Shown: positions 1 through 8,441 of the stretch, piece by piece
Position numbering within the stretch: position 1 is the stretch's first letter
How the letters are laid out: each line of letters opens with the position of its first letter
Assembly (NCBI GenBank): GCA_011390385.1
Contig: JAABSN010000059.1
Span: 1-18,513 of the forward strand
Direction: 5' to 3'
DNA length: 18,513 nt
Origin: Thioalkalivibrio nitratireducens
Lineage (GTDB): Bacteria > Pseudomonadota > Gammaproteobacteria > Ectothiorhodospirales > Ectothiorhodospiraceae
Position numbers and translations under genes: made by a program
The notes under the pieces: generated by a model
Database searches by the model: none
What the model was told of the DNA's origin: nothing
What the model saw: the letters and a program-made list of their open reading frames with translations, nothing else

Positions 1-252
1 ACTCGAAGAGACCCGGACGCAACTCGCCAACGTCGAGGCCACCCGCGACTCCCTGCAGGCCGAGCTCGAAGGCACACAGACACAACTGAACGAAACCCAG
101 GCCGCTCGCGATTCCCTGCAGACCGAACTCGAAGAGACCCGGACGCAACTCGCCAACGTCGAGGCCACCCGCGACTCCCTGCAGGCCGAGCTCGAAGGCA
201 CACGGACACAACTGAACGAAACCCAGGCCGCTCGCGATTCCCTGCAGACCGA
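1..252 (+). repeat. In-frame 126-bp tandem repeat (42 aa) in the coiled-coil gene
   Basis: Unit 1 (1-126) and unit 2 (127-252) match at 125 of 126 bases by eye. The single difference is A78 versus G204, which changes Gln to Arg. A further partial unit begins at 253 (CTCGAA). Each 42-residue unit consists of two diverged 21-residue halves, and 21 residues equal three heptads, so unit changes preserve coiled-coil register. The array may extend left beyond the window. The near-identity points to recent duplication or gene conversion. Confidence 0.93.
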
Positions 253-862
253 ACTCGAATCGACACAAGGCAGCCTCGAGACTGCGGAAGGAACCGTCTC
301 CGGCCAGCGCGAAACCATCGCCTCTCTGGAGGCAGAACTGTCCGCAATGCAACGCACGGCGTCCGAGGCGGAAGCAGCCCGCGCCGCGACCAGAACCGAG
401 GTTTCCGACCTCCGGTCGCAACTTGCTGCCACCGAGAAGGAACTGGCCGATGCAAGAGCCGAACGCGACGCCGTCCGTGCGGCCGCCGAAAGTGAACTGG
501 CGGCGCTGCGCGCCGTTCTTCCTCCGGACGAAGGCGGTTCGCTGGATCTCGCCTCCGCCCGCGCCGCTGCGAGCGAAAGCGCCGAGGCGCTGCGCGATGC
601 CCACCTCGCACTGCGCCGAGGCGAACCTGATGCAGCGCAGCGGATCGACGAGATCTCGGCACAGATGCGCCGCGACCAGGATCGGGTGGCGCGCATCCAG
701 GGTGGCACTCTCTACGAAGTGAAACCCGAGGATACCCTGGGCGGCATTTCCGCCCGCTACTACAACGAAGCCACCAACTGGCCACGGGTTTACGAGGCCA
801 ATCGGCACGTTCTGGAGAACCCGGATGAAGTCTGGCCGAGTGCCACACTGATCCTGCCTTGA
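1..862 (+). CDS. Coiled-coil protein with C-terminal LysM domain (5' end outside window)
   Basis: The reading frame is open from base 2 to the TGA at 860-862, giving 286 visible residues with the N-terminus missing. Residues 1 to about 180 are a highly charged coiled coil rich in E, Q, L, A, T and R, made of heptad-like 21-residue units (LEETRTQLANVEATRDSLQ is one). Residues about 236-286 form a LysM domain: a YEVKPEDTLGGISARYY start, then NWPRVYEANR, then a WPSATLILP end. LysM domains bind peptidoglycan or other GlcNAc polymers, so a cell-envelope location is inferred; the signal peptide or membrane anchor would lie upstream of the window. No enzyme domain is visible. The gene converges on lptG and no functional link to it is evident. 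The LysM call is good; the cellular role is unknown. Confidence 0.85.
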   Translation, partial: LEETRTQLANVEATRDSLQAELEGTQTQLNETQAARDSLQTELEETRTQLANVEATRDSLQAELEGTRTQLNETQAARDSLQTELESTQGSLETAEGTVSGQRETIASLEAELSAMQRTASEAEAARAATRTEVSDLRSQLAATEKELADARAERDAVRAAAESELAALRAVLPPDEGGSLDLASARAAASESAEALRDAHLALRRGEPDAAQRIDEISAQMRRDQDRVARIQGGTLYEVKPEDTLGGISARYYNEATNWPRVYEANRHVLENPDEVWPSATLILP

Positions 863-868
863 CACAAA

Positions 869-896
869 CCCCTGGCGCGGCCTGCCGCGTCAGGGG
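869..896 (+). terminator. GC-rich hairpin just after the LysM gene stop
   Basis: CCCCTGGCGCGG (869-880) pairs with CCGCGTCAGGGG (885-896) across a 4-nt loop, giving a 12-bp stem with one G-U pair, 6 nt after the stop codon. No T-run follows on the plus strand. On the minus strand the stem is followed by a weak TTTGTGTC. It could end or protect transcripts from either convergent gene, but it is not a textbook intrinsic terminator. Confidence 0.5.
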
Positions 897-978
897 AAAC
901 CCGATCACGTGCAGCGGTCCACAAGCGGGCTTGCCCCCTGCCTCGACAGGATTCGCGGAGGATACAGCGCCGTGTCTC

Positions 979-1024
979 TCACGCTAACGGCCACGACCAT
1001 GCATGCCACCCGGAAGCACGAAAA
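979..1024. repeat. Decayed relative of the CACGGAA repeat at 12137-12268
   Basis: TCACGCTAAC (979-988) is followed by GCCACCCGGAAGCACG (1005-1020). The same two words, TCACGCTAAC and GCCACGGAAAGCACG, occur in that order at 12137-12146 and 12175-12189. Here the piece lies just left of a REP doublet; in the other locus it lies just right of one. This is a comparison by eye, and the element boundaries are uncertain. Confidence 0.45.
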
Positions 1025-1033
1025 TAGGTGTAG

Positions 1034-1145
1034 GCGTAGGGTGTCAATGAGCGCAGCGAATTGCACCGTTCGACGCCCGAGAGCCGGGAAGCCTGGTCCG
1101 GCGCGGTATCGCGCAGGTTCGGCTTCGTCTCGCGAAACCCTGCCC
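1034..1145 (+). repeat. REPIN-like REP doublet, family 1, copy 1 (degenerate right half)
   Basis: The left REP begins GCGTAGGGTGTCAATGAGCG and ends TTGCACCG (1034-1068). The right half (about 1112-1145) is an inverted, decayed copy of the same unit: GGTTCGGCTTCG, then AAACCCTGC. It matches the intact doublets at 12017 and 14275 in order and approximate spacing. It fills the gap between the convergent LysM gene and lptG. GTAG at the REP head is the tetranucleotide known from REP elements processed by RAYT enzymes. The remainder of this gap (897-978 and 1146-1178) shows nothing recognisable. Confidence 0.75.
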
Positions 1146-1178
1146 GGGCTTTCTCGGTAACGGTGTGTGCAGGATCGT

Positions 1179-2246
1179 CTAGACTCTGGTCCGACCCAGA
1201 GCCAGCAAAGCGATCAGCAGGAAGATCCAGAGTGGAGCACTCGCCGCCAACCATGGTGGCAAATGGTAGACGAGTCCCATGTGCGTCATCGCCCGCATCA
1301 CGATCACGAAGCCGACACCCAGGATCAGGCCGATGAACAGCCTGCGCCCGGCGCCGCCCTCCCGCTGACGTCCAAACAGAAACGGCAGCGCCAGAAGGAG
1401 CATGACCCAGGTGCTGGCCGGCAGCGTGATGCGCTGCCAGAACGCGACCTCGTACGCGCGGGAATCAAGATGGTTTTCCCGGAGGTACGCGATGTAGCTG
1501 GCGAGGTCCTGTGCCGCCATCTGCCTCGGCTCGACCACAAGCACGCCGAAGTATTCCGGCGCCAGCAGGCGGTCGACGAATGCCTCGGGGCTACTCTCGG
1601 CAACCACCCCCGACCGTGAAAGCTGCGATGTATGGACGTTGGTGAGCCGCCAGCGCCCATTCTCCGGAACAGCCCGGTCCGCCTTGGTGATCGAAGTCAC
1701 GCCTCCCTCGGGATCCAGCTCGATCACTCGAACCCCAAGCAGCCGGTCATCCGGAACGACCGCATCGGCATGTACGATACGATTTCCGTCGCGCGCCCAA
1801 AGCCCGATACGGCTGACGGTCAACCGTTCATCGAAGGCAAAGGACTTCAGGGTCTGACCGCGGGCCTCGGCACCCGGAGCCACCAGCTCTCCCAGAGCGA
1901 CCATTGCGACGACGACAATCAACCCGCCCTGCAGCACCCAGAACACCAGGCGCCCCAAAGTGATGCTGGCCGCACGCATTGCAGTCAGCTCACTGTTCGC
2001 GGCCAGGTTCCCCAGCCATAACAGGCTGCCGAGCAGGGCAGCCGTCGGAATCAGTTCGTAGATCCGCCGCGGGAACGTCAGGAGCACATACACCACGGCT
2101 TCCTGCAGGCCATAGCCGCCACGACCCACATCCCCCAGTTCACCAATCATGGCAAAAACGAGGTCGAGTGCACCCAGCAACAACAGCGCCAGCGCTGTGC
2201 CGATCAACACCTGAGCGATCACATACCGGCCAAGCACCGTTGTCAT
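1179..2246 (-). CDS. lptG: LPS export permease LptG
   Basis: A 355-residue YjgP/YjgQ-family permease. With LptF it forms the transmembrane part of the inner-membrane LptB2FG ABC transporter, which extracts LPS and passes it to the LptC/LptA bridge. The sequence shows the expected plan: an N-terminal RYVIAQVLIGTALALLLLGA membrane helix, two more helices up to about residue 120 with the family signature NSELTAMRAA, a periplasmic domain (about 125-265), then three C-terminal helices from LPASTWVMLLLALPFLFG onward. The ATG at 2246 is preferred over an in-frame extension because the family begins here, a GGGAGG ribosome site lies 5 nt upstream (2257-2252), and it overlaps the lptF stop as ATGA. 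Length is normal for LptG. It forms a two-gene operon with lptF. Confidence 0.96.
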   Translation of the reverse strand: MTTVLGRYVIAQVLIGTALALLLLGALDLVFAMIGELGDVGRGGYGLQEAVVYVLLTFPRRIYELIPTAALLGSLLWLGNLAANSELTAMRAASITLGRLVFWVLQGGLIVVVAMVALGELVAPGAEARGQTLKSFAFDERLTVSRIGLWARDGNRIVHADAVVPDDRLLGVRVIELDPEGGVTSITKADRAVPENGRWRLTNVHTSQLSRSGVVAESSPEAFVDRLLAPEYFGVLVVEPRQMAAQDLASYIAYLRENHLDSRAYEVAFWQRITLPASTWVMLLLALPFLFGRQREGGAGRRLFIGLILGVGFVIVMRAMTHMGLVYHLPPWLAASAPLWIFLLIALLALGRTRV

Positions 2247-3346
2247 GCCGGCCTCCCGGGGAACACGCGCAGCACGGTTGCCCACATGCGATTGCGCCAC
2301 GATAGCGGCAACCAGACCACAAGCGGGATGGCATGGACCCACCAAAGCCCCAGCCAGAGGGGCAATTGTCCATCGCCCAACCAGGATTTCCCCAAGATCA
2401 GGAAATTGGCGTAGAAGACATAGACGATGATCGCCGCCGGCACGCGGGCGTAACGGCCGCTGCGCGGCGGAGCGAGACCCAGTGGCAACGCAACCAGAGC
2501 CAACATCAATACCGAGACCGGTAACGCCAGGCGCCACTCCAGTTCCGCGCGGTAACGAGGCTGGTCACGCCGCTCCCACAACTCCTGCATCGGCAGGCCA
2601 TCCAGGCTGCGTCGGGGCTGAACCATCGTCGGGTCAGGTACCTGCATCCGCAGCCGCTCGAACTCCAGCAACTGAAACGCCCCCTCGCCCGGGACCCCGA
2701 CGTAGCGGTGTCCGTCCTCGAGCAGCAGAAAGCGGGCATCCCCGACGATCTCGGCGACAGCACTGGCGGCAACCGTTACCTCGGCCTTGCCGTCGGATTC
2801 CCGGTAGATGAAGACGTTCAGCAGCGCCTCCCGGTCAGCGCTGAACCGTTCGGCGAAAAAGACCTGGTCACCGACACGCGACCGCAGGAATCGCCCCGGG
2901 GTCACTCCGACCAGATCAGAGCGCATTTCCGCCTGGTCACGCAACTGGTCAACCATGGATTCGACCTGAGGCACGACAAAGGACATCAGCAACAGGAGGA
3001 GCAGCGCCGACGGCAGCGCGACGGCCAGGATCGACCGATAGATCCGGGCAAAGGACACACCCCCCGCCTGCATGGCGATCAGTTCGCTGTCACGCTGCAA
3101 ACGTCCGAGGACGATGATGAATGCAAGGAACAACGCGACTGGCCACAATAACATCAAGGCCTTGAACGAACCGAAGCCCACCAGGGCAGGCAGCACGTCG
3201 AGGGGAACGCGGCCTTCGGCGACGTCGCGCAATGCGCGTCCCAGCACTCCGCCGACGATCACCAGCAGCAGGATGGCGGTCACCGCCAGTTGCGTGACCA
3301 CGAAGTCGCGAGCCAGGAAACGCTCGATGATTCCCCTGCGAATCAC
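2243..3346 (-). CDS. lptF: LPS export permease LptF
   Basis: A 367-residue YjgP/YjgQ-family permease and the partner of LptG in the LptB2FG LPS transporter of the inner membrane. The N-terminus reads VIRRGIIERFLARDF and then a long hydrophobic helix, matching the usual LptF opening (short basic segment, RYL/RFL, first helix). The signature DSELIAMQAGG follows helix three. A periplasmic domain spans roughly residues 125-270, followed by three C-terminal helices. The start is uncertain: GTG at 3346 fits family length best, but an in-frame GTG at 3382 would add 12 residues, and neither has a clear ribosome site. The stop overlaps the lptG start by 4 nt (ATGA), indicating translational coupling. 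The gene is divergent from pepA, an arrangement shared with E. coli. Confidence 0.95.
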   Translation of the reverse strand: MIRRGIIERFLARDFVVTQLAVTAILLLVIVGGVLGRALRDVAEGRVPLDVLPALVGFGSFKALMLLWPVALFLAFIIVLGRLQRDSELIAMQAGGVSFARIYRSILAVALPSALLLLLLMSFVVPQVESMVDQLRDQAEMRSDLVGVTPGRFLRSRVGDQVFFAERFSADREALLNVFIYRESDGKAEVTVAASAVAEIVGDARFLLLEDGHRYVGVPGEGAFQLLEFERLRMQVPDPTMVQPRRSLDGLPMQELWERRDQPRYRAELEWRLALPVSVLMLALVALPLGLAPPRSGRYARVPAAIIVYVFYANFLILGKSWLGDGQLPLWLGLWWVHAIPLVVWLPLSWRNRMWATVLRVFPGRPA

Positions 3347-3656
3347 GTGGACGCAATCCGGGCAGCATATTGCAGAATCCACCGCATCATCGCCCCCGGA
3401 CTCCCGTTCTTGATCGTTTCACTCGACAAACCGCCAAGGCCATCCCCGTCAAACCGATTCCCGTCAAACCGAGCCCCATGCCGCTGGTCCTTCCGTCCGC
3501 TGCGTTGCAGTCACGGTTCCGTACAACCACCATACGCCCGGGACGGCACCTTGCCGATGAACGAAATTCCGTCGCGATCCGGTATCCGGTATCCGGTTCT
3601 CCGGCAATAGCCTAAGATTAACGCCCAAGTCCCTAACAGTCCCGCGAGGTCATCCG
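3347..3656. promoter_or_regulatory. Divergent lptF/pepA intergenic region
   Basis: This 310-bp region must hold the promoters of both the lptFG and pepA units. On the plus strand TAAGAT (3613-3618) is a plausible pepA -10, but no good -35 stands 16-18 nt upstream. GAGGT (3646-3650), 6 nt before the pepA ATG, is a good ribosome site. Two short repeats are visible: CCGTCAAACCGA twice with a 15-nt period (3446-3457 and 3461-3472) and ATCCGGT three times (3577-3597). No convincing lptF promoter was found. Confidence 0.45.
3577..3597 (+). repeat. Three perfect ATCCGGT heptamers upstream of pepA
   Basis: ATCCGGT occurs three times in direct tandem, followed by a partial TCTCCGG. It ends 15 nt before the proposed pepA -10. 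It could be slippage-prone sequence or part of a binding site; no function is demonstrated. Confidence 0.7.
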
Positions 3657-5144
3657 ATGCGATTCTCGGTCACAACGTCCCCGATCGACAAACCCAAGGC
3701 GAGCCTGCGCGCGGTCGCCGTTTTTCACAAGCGCAAGCTCGGAGCCCAGGGCGAGGCGCTGGATACGGCGCTCGAGGGACGCATCAGCGGCGTGCTGAAG
3801 GCCGGCGAGATGGATGGGGACGCGGGCAACACACTACTGATTCCTTCGGCTGGAAAAGGTATGGCGGGAGCAGTACTGGTTGGGCTCGGGCCACGTAAGG
3901 ATTTCTCGGCCAAGTCGGTGCGCAAGGCCTCTGCCGCACTCGCCAGGGTCCTGGTGGAACGCCCTGCCGAAGCCGTGGCCATCGCACTCGACGACCTGTT
4001 GCCACCCGACCAGCGGATCGGCTGGCTGGTCCACACCTTGGTGAGCGCGATCGGCGACGCGGGTTATCGATTCACGGCCTACAAGGGCAAGGAGCAAGTG
4101 AAGCCGGTCCGCCTGAAGACGGTGGTGCTCTGCGTGACCGAGGAACAGGCCCCCGAAGCCGAGCGTGCCTGCGCGGAAGCGGAGGCGATTCTGGCCGGCT
4201 CCGACCATGCCCGCGATCTGGGCAATGCGCCGCCGAACGTGATTCATCCCGAGGCACTGGCAGAGGCCGCGCGCGAACTCGCTGAAAGACACAAGAAGCT
4301 GAAGGTTACCGTTCTCGACGAGAAGGAACTGAAGAAACTCGGTGCCGGCGCGATCCTGGCGGTTGGCCGCGGCTCCGAGCGCCCACCGCGGCTGATCGCA
4401 CTCGAATACAGCGGGGCGGGCAAGGACGACGCACCCGTCGTTCTCGTCGGCAAGGGAATCACCTTCGATACCGGCGGCATCTCGCTGAAACCGGGCGAGG
4501 CGATGGACGAAATGAAATACGACATGTGCGGTGCCGCCACCGTGCTCGGAGTGATGAAGGCAGTCTCCGAACTGAAGCTGCCGTTGAACGTGGTCGGGGT
4601 GATCACCAGCGCCGAGAACATGCCCGATGGACGCGCCTGCCGCCCCGGCGACATCGTCACCACCCTGTCCGGCCAGACGGTCGAGATTCTCAATACTGAT
4701 GCCGAAGGCCGGTTGGTCCTCTGCGATGCCCTGACCTGGGTGGAACGCTTCAAGCCGAAGGCGGTGATCGACATCGCGACGCTGACCGGAGCCTGCATCG
4801 TTGCGCTCGGGCACCAGGCCAGCGCGGTACTCGGCAATGACGATGCGCTGATCGACGCATTGAAACAGGCGGGGACCACAAGCCACGACCGTACCTGGGA
4901 ACTGCCGTTGTGGGAGGAATACCAGGAACAACTCAAGAGCAATTTCGCCGACATGGCGAATATCGGTGGACGCCCGGCGGGCACCATCACCGCGGCATGC
5001 TTTCTCGCGCGCTTCACGGAGCAGTACGCGTGGGCGCACCTCGATATCGCGGGCGTGGCATGGAAAAGCGGCAAGGACAAGGGCGCGACAGGACGCCCGG
5101 TGCCGCTGCTGATGCACTATCTGCTGAATCAGGCCAGCACCTGA
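3657..5144 (+). CDS. pepA: Cytosol (leucyl) aminopeptidase PepA, M17 family
   Basis: A 495-residue M17 metallopeptidase that removes N-terminal residues, preferably leucine, from peptides in the cytosol. Dinuclear metal-site residues are all visible: K266 and D271 in VGKGITFDTGG, D289 in MKYDMCGA, and D348 and E350 in NTDAEGR. The catalytic K278 and R352 are also present. The spacing equals E. coli PepA shifted by four residues. The N-terminal domain (about 1-165) is the family's regulatory or hexamer domain. In E. coli, PepA additionally acts as a DNA-binding accessory factor for Xer recombination at cer/psi and as a carAB repressor; whether that holds here cannot be told. The start is supported by GAGGT 6 nt upstream and by alignment of the N-terminus. 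It is the first gene of pepA-holC(-valS). Confidence 0.98.
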   Translation: MRFSVTTSPIDKPKASLRAVAVFHKRKLGAQGEALDTALEGRISGVLKAGEMDGDAGNTLLIPSAGKGMAGAVLVGLGPRKDFSAKSVRKASAALARVLVERPAEAVAIALDDLLPPDQRIGWLVHTLVSAIGDAGYRFTAYKGKEQVKPVRLKTVVLCVTEEQAPEAERACAEAEAILAGSDHARDLGNAPPNVIHPEALAEAARELAERHKKLKVTVLDEKELKKLGAGAILAVGRGSERPPRLIALEYSGAGKDDAPVVLVGKGITFDTGGISLKPGEAMDEMKYDMCGAATVLGVMKAVSELKLPLNVVGVITSAENMPDGRACRPGDIVTTLSGQTVEILNTDAEGRLVLCDALTWVERFKPKAVIDIATLTGACIVALGHQASAVLGNDDALIDALKQAGTTSHDRTWELPLWEEYQEQLKSNFADMANIGGRPAGTITAACFLARFTEQYAWAHLDIAGVAWKSGKDKGATGRPVPLLMHYLLNQAST

Positions 5145-5161
5145 GCAATCGGGAGTTTCGC

Positions 5162-5587
5162 GTGACACGGGTCAGTTTCTACCTCCTGGCATCGCCGGAC
5201 GAACGCGCGCGGCAGCATTTCGCGTGCCGTCTGGCGCGCAAGGCGCATGGACTCGGCCAGCGGGTACATATCCGCACCGCCGACACCCACGCCACCGAGG
5301 CGCTGGACCAGCTGTTGTGGACTTTCGACGATACGGCATTCCTGCCGCATGGTACCGATGTCGAGGATCCGGACAGTCCGATCACCCTGCACGACAGCGC
5401 ATCGCCGCGGGATCGTTGCGATGTCCTCATCAACCTGGCATCGGACGTACCGGAATATTTCGGACGCTTCGAGCGCGTCGCCGACCTCGTCAGTGGCAGC
5501 GAAGCTTCGCGAAATCTCGGCCGCGAACGCTACCGCTTCTTCAAGGAGCGCGGCTACCCGCTGGAACATCACGAAATCGACGCCTGA
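5162..5587 (+). CDS. holC: DNA polymerase III chi subunit HolC
   Basis: A 141-residue protein of the HolC family (E. coli 147 residues). Chi joins psi in the clamp-loader complex and contacts the C-terminal tail of SSB on lagging-strand DNA. Recognisable features are the opening VSFYLL, the central LDQLLWTFDDTAFLPH (the family's short Leu-Trp and F(L/V)PH region), RCDVLINLASDVP, and the C-terminal RERYRFFKERGYPLEHH. The GTG start at 5162 is chosen because the family begins immediately at this point and GGGAG (5151-5155) lies 6 nt upstream; the open frame extends further 5' only as overlap with pepA. It begins 17 nt after the pepA stop, so co-transcription is likely. Confidence 0.94.
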   Translation: MTRVSFYLLASPDERARQHFACRLARKAHGLGQRVHIRTADTHATEALDQLLWTFDDTAFLPHGTDVEDPDSPITLHDSASPRDRCDVLINLASDVPEYFGRFERVADLVSGSEASRNLGRERYRFFKERGYPLEHHEIDA

Positions 5588-5606
5588 TTCCCGGTACATC
5601 AAAGCT

Positions 5607-5646
5607 GTAGGGTGCCAATGAGCGCCACCCGGTATAATGCGCCGCT
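5607..5646 (+). repeat. REP singlet remnant (family 1) in the holC-valS gap
   Basis: GTAGGGTGCCAATGAGCGC (5607-5625) is identical to the left REP at 14277-14295. After a divergent middle, GCGCCGCT (5639-5646) resembles the REP's other end (GCGCCGCTC in the 14275 copy). No inverted partner follows, so this is a single REP or the remnant of a doublet. It lies 20 nt after the holC stop and 27 nt before the valS start. Confidence 0.7.
5633..5638 (+). promoter_or_regulatory. Probable valS -10 box TATAAT
   Basis: A perfect TATAAT lies 34 nt upstream of the valS ATG and would put transcription start near 5645. The 16-18 nt spaced upstream hexamers (GGGTGC and neighbours) are poor -35 boxes and there is no extended TG. 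The box falls within the REP remnant, so the upstream half of the promoter is repeat-derived. The match could be chance; valS may also be read from pepA. Confidence 0.5.
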
Positions 5647-5672
5647 GATTCCAAGCCTCCGGCCATATCATC

Positions 5673-8441
5673 ATGGACAAGAGTTTCGACCCCCGCGCGA
5701 TCGAGCAGGACCTGTACCGGCAGTGGGAGGAAAGCGGCTGTTTCGCTGACCGTGACCCGGGCGCCCCGCCCTACTGCATCCTGCTGCCGCCGCCGAACGT
5801 GACCGGCACGCTGCACATGGGCCACGCGTTCCAGCACACGCTGATGGACGCGCTGATCCGCCACCGGCGCATGCGCGGGGATGCGACACTCTGGCAAGGT
5901 GGCACCGACCACGCCGGTATCGCGACCCAGATGGTGGTGGAACGCCGCCTGGCCGCCGAGGGCAAGAGCCGCCACGACATCGGCCGCGAGGATTTCCTCA
6001 AGGCCGTCTGGGAGTGGAAGGAGCATTCCGGCGGCTCGATCTCCAGTCAGATGCGCCGGCTCGGGAATTCCATCGACTGGTCGCGCGAGCGCTTCACGAT
6101 GGATGAAGGTCTCTCACACGCGGTCACCGAAGTCTTCGTGCGTCTGCACGAGGAGGGCCTGATCTACCGCGGCAAGCGGCTGGTGAACTGGGACCCGGTG
6201 CTGCACACCGCGGTCTCCGATCTCGAGGTGCTGTCCGAGGAGGAGCAGGGTTCGCTGTGGCACTTCCGCTACCCGCTGGCTGACGGCTCCGGGCATCTGG
6301 TCGTGGCGACGACCCGGCCCGAGACCATGCTCGGCGACACCGCCGTCGCGGTCCACCCCGAGGACGAGCGCTACCGGCACCTGATCGGGCAGCAGGTCGA
6401 ATTGCCGCTGACCGGCCGAACGATCCCGGTGATCGCCGACGACTACGTCGACCCCGAGTTCGGTACCGGTTGCGTGAAGATCACCCCTGCACACGACTTC
6501 AACGACCACGCGGTCGGTGCCCGGCATGACCTGCCGCTGATCAATATCTTCACCGTCGACGCCCGGCTCAACGAGAACGCTCCGGAGGCCTACCAGGGGC
6601 TGGACCGCTTCGAGGCACGCAAACGTGTCGTTGCCGAACTCGAGGCACTGGGGCTGCTCGACAAGATCGCCGACCACAAGCTGATGGTCCCGCGCGGCGA
6701 TCGCAGCGGCGCGGTGATCGAGCCCTACCTGACCGACCAGTGGTACGTGAAGGTCGGCCCGCTGGCCGAACCCGCGATCCGGGCGGTCGAGGACGGGCAT
6801 ATCCGCTTCGTGCCGGAAAACTGGTCGAAGACCTACTTCGAGTGGATGCGCAACATCGAGGACTGGTGCATCTCGCGGCAGATCTGGTGGGGCCACCGGA
6901 TTCCGGCCTGGTACGACGACGAGGGCAATATCTACGTCGGGCGCTCGGAGGCCGAAGTGCGCGAGCGGCACGGGATCTGGCCGCAGGTCGTGCTGCGCCA
7001 GGACGAGGACGTGCTCGACACCTGGTTCAGTTCGGCGCTGTGGCCGTTCTCGACGCTGGGCTGGCCGGAGGAGACTCCGGAACTGCAGCGCTTCTACCCG
7101 ACCAGCGTGCTGGTCACCGGCTTCGACATCATCTTCTTCTGGGTCGCCCGGATGATCATGATGGGCCTGAAATTCATGGACGACGTCCCGTTCCACGAAA
7201 TCTACATCACCGGCCTGATCCGCGACGCGGAGGGCCAGAAGATGTCCAAGTCCAAGGGCAACGTACTCGACCCGATCGATCTGATCGACGGCATCACGCT
7301 GGACGATCTGCTGGAGAAACGCACCAGCGGCCTGATGCAGCCGCAGATGGCAAAGAAGATCGCCAAGGCCACCCGCGGGCAGTTCCCCGAGGGCATTCCC
7401 GCGTTCGGGACCGACGCACTGCGCTTCACCCTGTCGGCGCTGGCCACCACCGGACGCGACATCAAGTTCGATCTCGGCCGCATCGAGGGCTATCGCAACT
7501 TCTGCAACAAGCTGTGGAATGCCGCGCGCTTCGTGCTGATGAACGTCGAAGGCCAGGACACCGGCCTCGGCGATGAATTGCGGCAACCGACGCTCGCCGA
7601 CCGCTGGATCATGGACCGTTTGCGGGTCACGGCCGCAACGGTGACCGCACACTACGATGCCTACCGCTTCGACCTCGCCGCCCAGGCGCTGTACGACTTC
7701 ACCTGGCACGACTACTGCGACTGGTACCTGGAACTGACCAAGCCGGTGCTGAATGGCGATGCCGACGCGGCGGCAAAGCGTGCAACCCGGCACACGCTGG
7801 TGCAGGTGCTGGAGGCGCTGCTGCGCCTGCTGCATCCGATGATGCCGTTCATCACCGAAACGATCTGGAATGATGTGAAAGGTCCGGCCGGAGTCGAAGC
7901 GCGGTTCCTGGTCGAAAGACCCTGGATCATCGACTCCGACGCGTTTCCGGCCGACAGCAACGCCGGGCAGGAACTGGAGTGGGTACGCGGATTCATCACC
8001 GGGTTGCGCCGGATCCGCGCCGAAATGGACATTGCCCCGGGCAAACCGGTGCCGGTTCTGGTCCAGAACTGGTCAGAAACCGACCAGTCCCGGTACCTGG
8101 AGCATCGCGCGCTGCTCGATTTCCTGGCCAAACCCGAATCGGTGACCTGGCTCAATAACGACGAAGAGGCCCCGGAGTCGGCGCTGTCCCTGGTCGGCGA
8201 CATGCGCCTGCTGATCCCGCTGGCGGGACTGATCGACAAGGACGCCGAAATCGCGCGCCTGGAGAAGGAAATCGGCAAACTCGACAAGAACCTCGAGCAA
8301 AGCGAAGCTCGGCTTGGCAACGAAAGTTTCGTCGCCCGCGCGCCGGAAGAGGTCGTGGCCAAGGAACGTGCCCGGGTCGCCGAAATGCGCGCGGCACGTA
8401 GCGACCTCGGCGCACAACTCGAGCGTATGCGGCGGCTGTAG
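5673..8441 (+). CDS. valS: Valyl-tRNA synthetase
   Basis: A 922-residue class Ia aminoacyl-tRNA synthetase that charges tRNA-Val in the cytosol. The HIGH motif is HMGH at 48-51 within [15 protein letters not shown], and the KMSKS motif is KMSKS at 523-527. The connective editing domain that hydrolyses mischarged Thr-tRNA lies between them ([17 protein letters not shown] region). The anticodon-binding helical domain follows from about residue 640, and a C-terminal coiled coil (about 855-920, [16 protein letters not shown]) ends the protein, as expected for ValS. Length is close to E. coli ValS. No clear ribosome site precedes the ATG, but the start fits the family. The stop TAG lies within the GTAG head of a downstream REP element, so the last residues and the stop may be repeat-derived. 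Confidence 0.98.
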   Translation: MDKSFDPRAIEQDLYRQWEESGCFADRDPGAPPYCILLPPPNVTGTLHMGHAFQHTLMDALIRHRRMRGDATLWQGGTDHAGIATQMVVERRLAAEGKSRHDIGREDFLKAVWEWKEHSGGSISSQMRRLGNSIDWSRERFTMDEGLSHAVTEVFVRLHEEGLIYRGKRLVNWDPVLHTAVSDLEVLSEEEQGSLWHFRYPLADGSGHLVVATTRPETMLGDTAVAVHPEDERYRHLIGQQVELPLTGRTIPVIADDYVDPEFGTGCVKITPAHDFNDHAVGARHDLPLINIFTVDARLNENAPEAYQGLDRFEARKRVVAELEALGLLDKIADHKLMVPRGDRSGAVIEPYLTDQWYVKVGPLAEPAIRAVEDGHIRFVPENWSKTYFEWMRNIEDWCISRQIWWGHRIPAWYDDEGNIYVGRSEAEVRERHGIWPQVVLRQDEDVLDTWFSSALWPFSTLGWPEETPELQRFYPTSVLVTGFDIIFFWVARMIMMGLKFMDDVPFHEIYITGLIRDAEGQKMSKSKGNVLDPIDLIDGITLDDLLEKRTSGLMQPQMAKKIAKATRGQFPEGIPAFGTDALRFTLSALATTGRDIKFDLGRIEGYRNFCNKLWNAARFVLMNVEGQDTGLGDELRQPTLADRWIMDRLRVTAATVTAHYDAYRFDLAAQALYDFTWHDYCDWYLELTKPVLNGDADAAAKRATRHTLVQVLEALLRLLHPMMPFITETIWNDVKGPAGVEARFLVERPWIIDSDAFPADSNAGQELEWVRGFITGLRRIRAEMDIAPGKPVPVLVQNWSETDQSRYLEHRALLDFLAKPESVTWLNNDEEAPESALSLVGDMRLLIPLAGLIDKDAEIARLEKEIGKLDKNLEQSEARLGNESFVARAPEEVVAKERARVAEMRAARSDLGAQLERMRRL

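Noticed and set aside
1..252. Tandem direct repeats as a possible CRISPR array.
   Set aside because: The repeats are contiguous, 126 bp, in frame and encode a coiled coil; there are no unique spacers.
869..896. Canonical Rho-independent terminator.
   Set aside because: The stem is strong, but there is no T-run on the plus strand and only a weak one on the minus strand; kept as a possible terminator-like hairpin.
2247..2537. In-frame N-terminal extension of lptG to 2537.
   Set aside because: It overlaps lptF coding sequence, does not resemble LptG N-termini, and the ATG at 2246 has a good ribosome site and an ATGA overlap.
3834..5168. A 444-codon antisense frame within pepA.
   Set aside because: Opposite the conserved M17 catalytic domain, with no recognisable domain of its own.
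6114..7835. A 573-codon antisense frame within valS.
   Set aside because: It lies wholly opposite a strongly conserved synthetase, and its His/Asp/Val-rich sequence is a typical shadow of GC-rich codon use.
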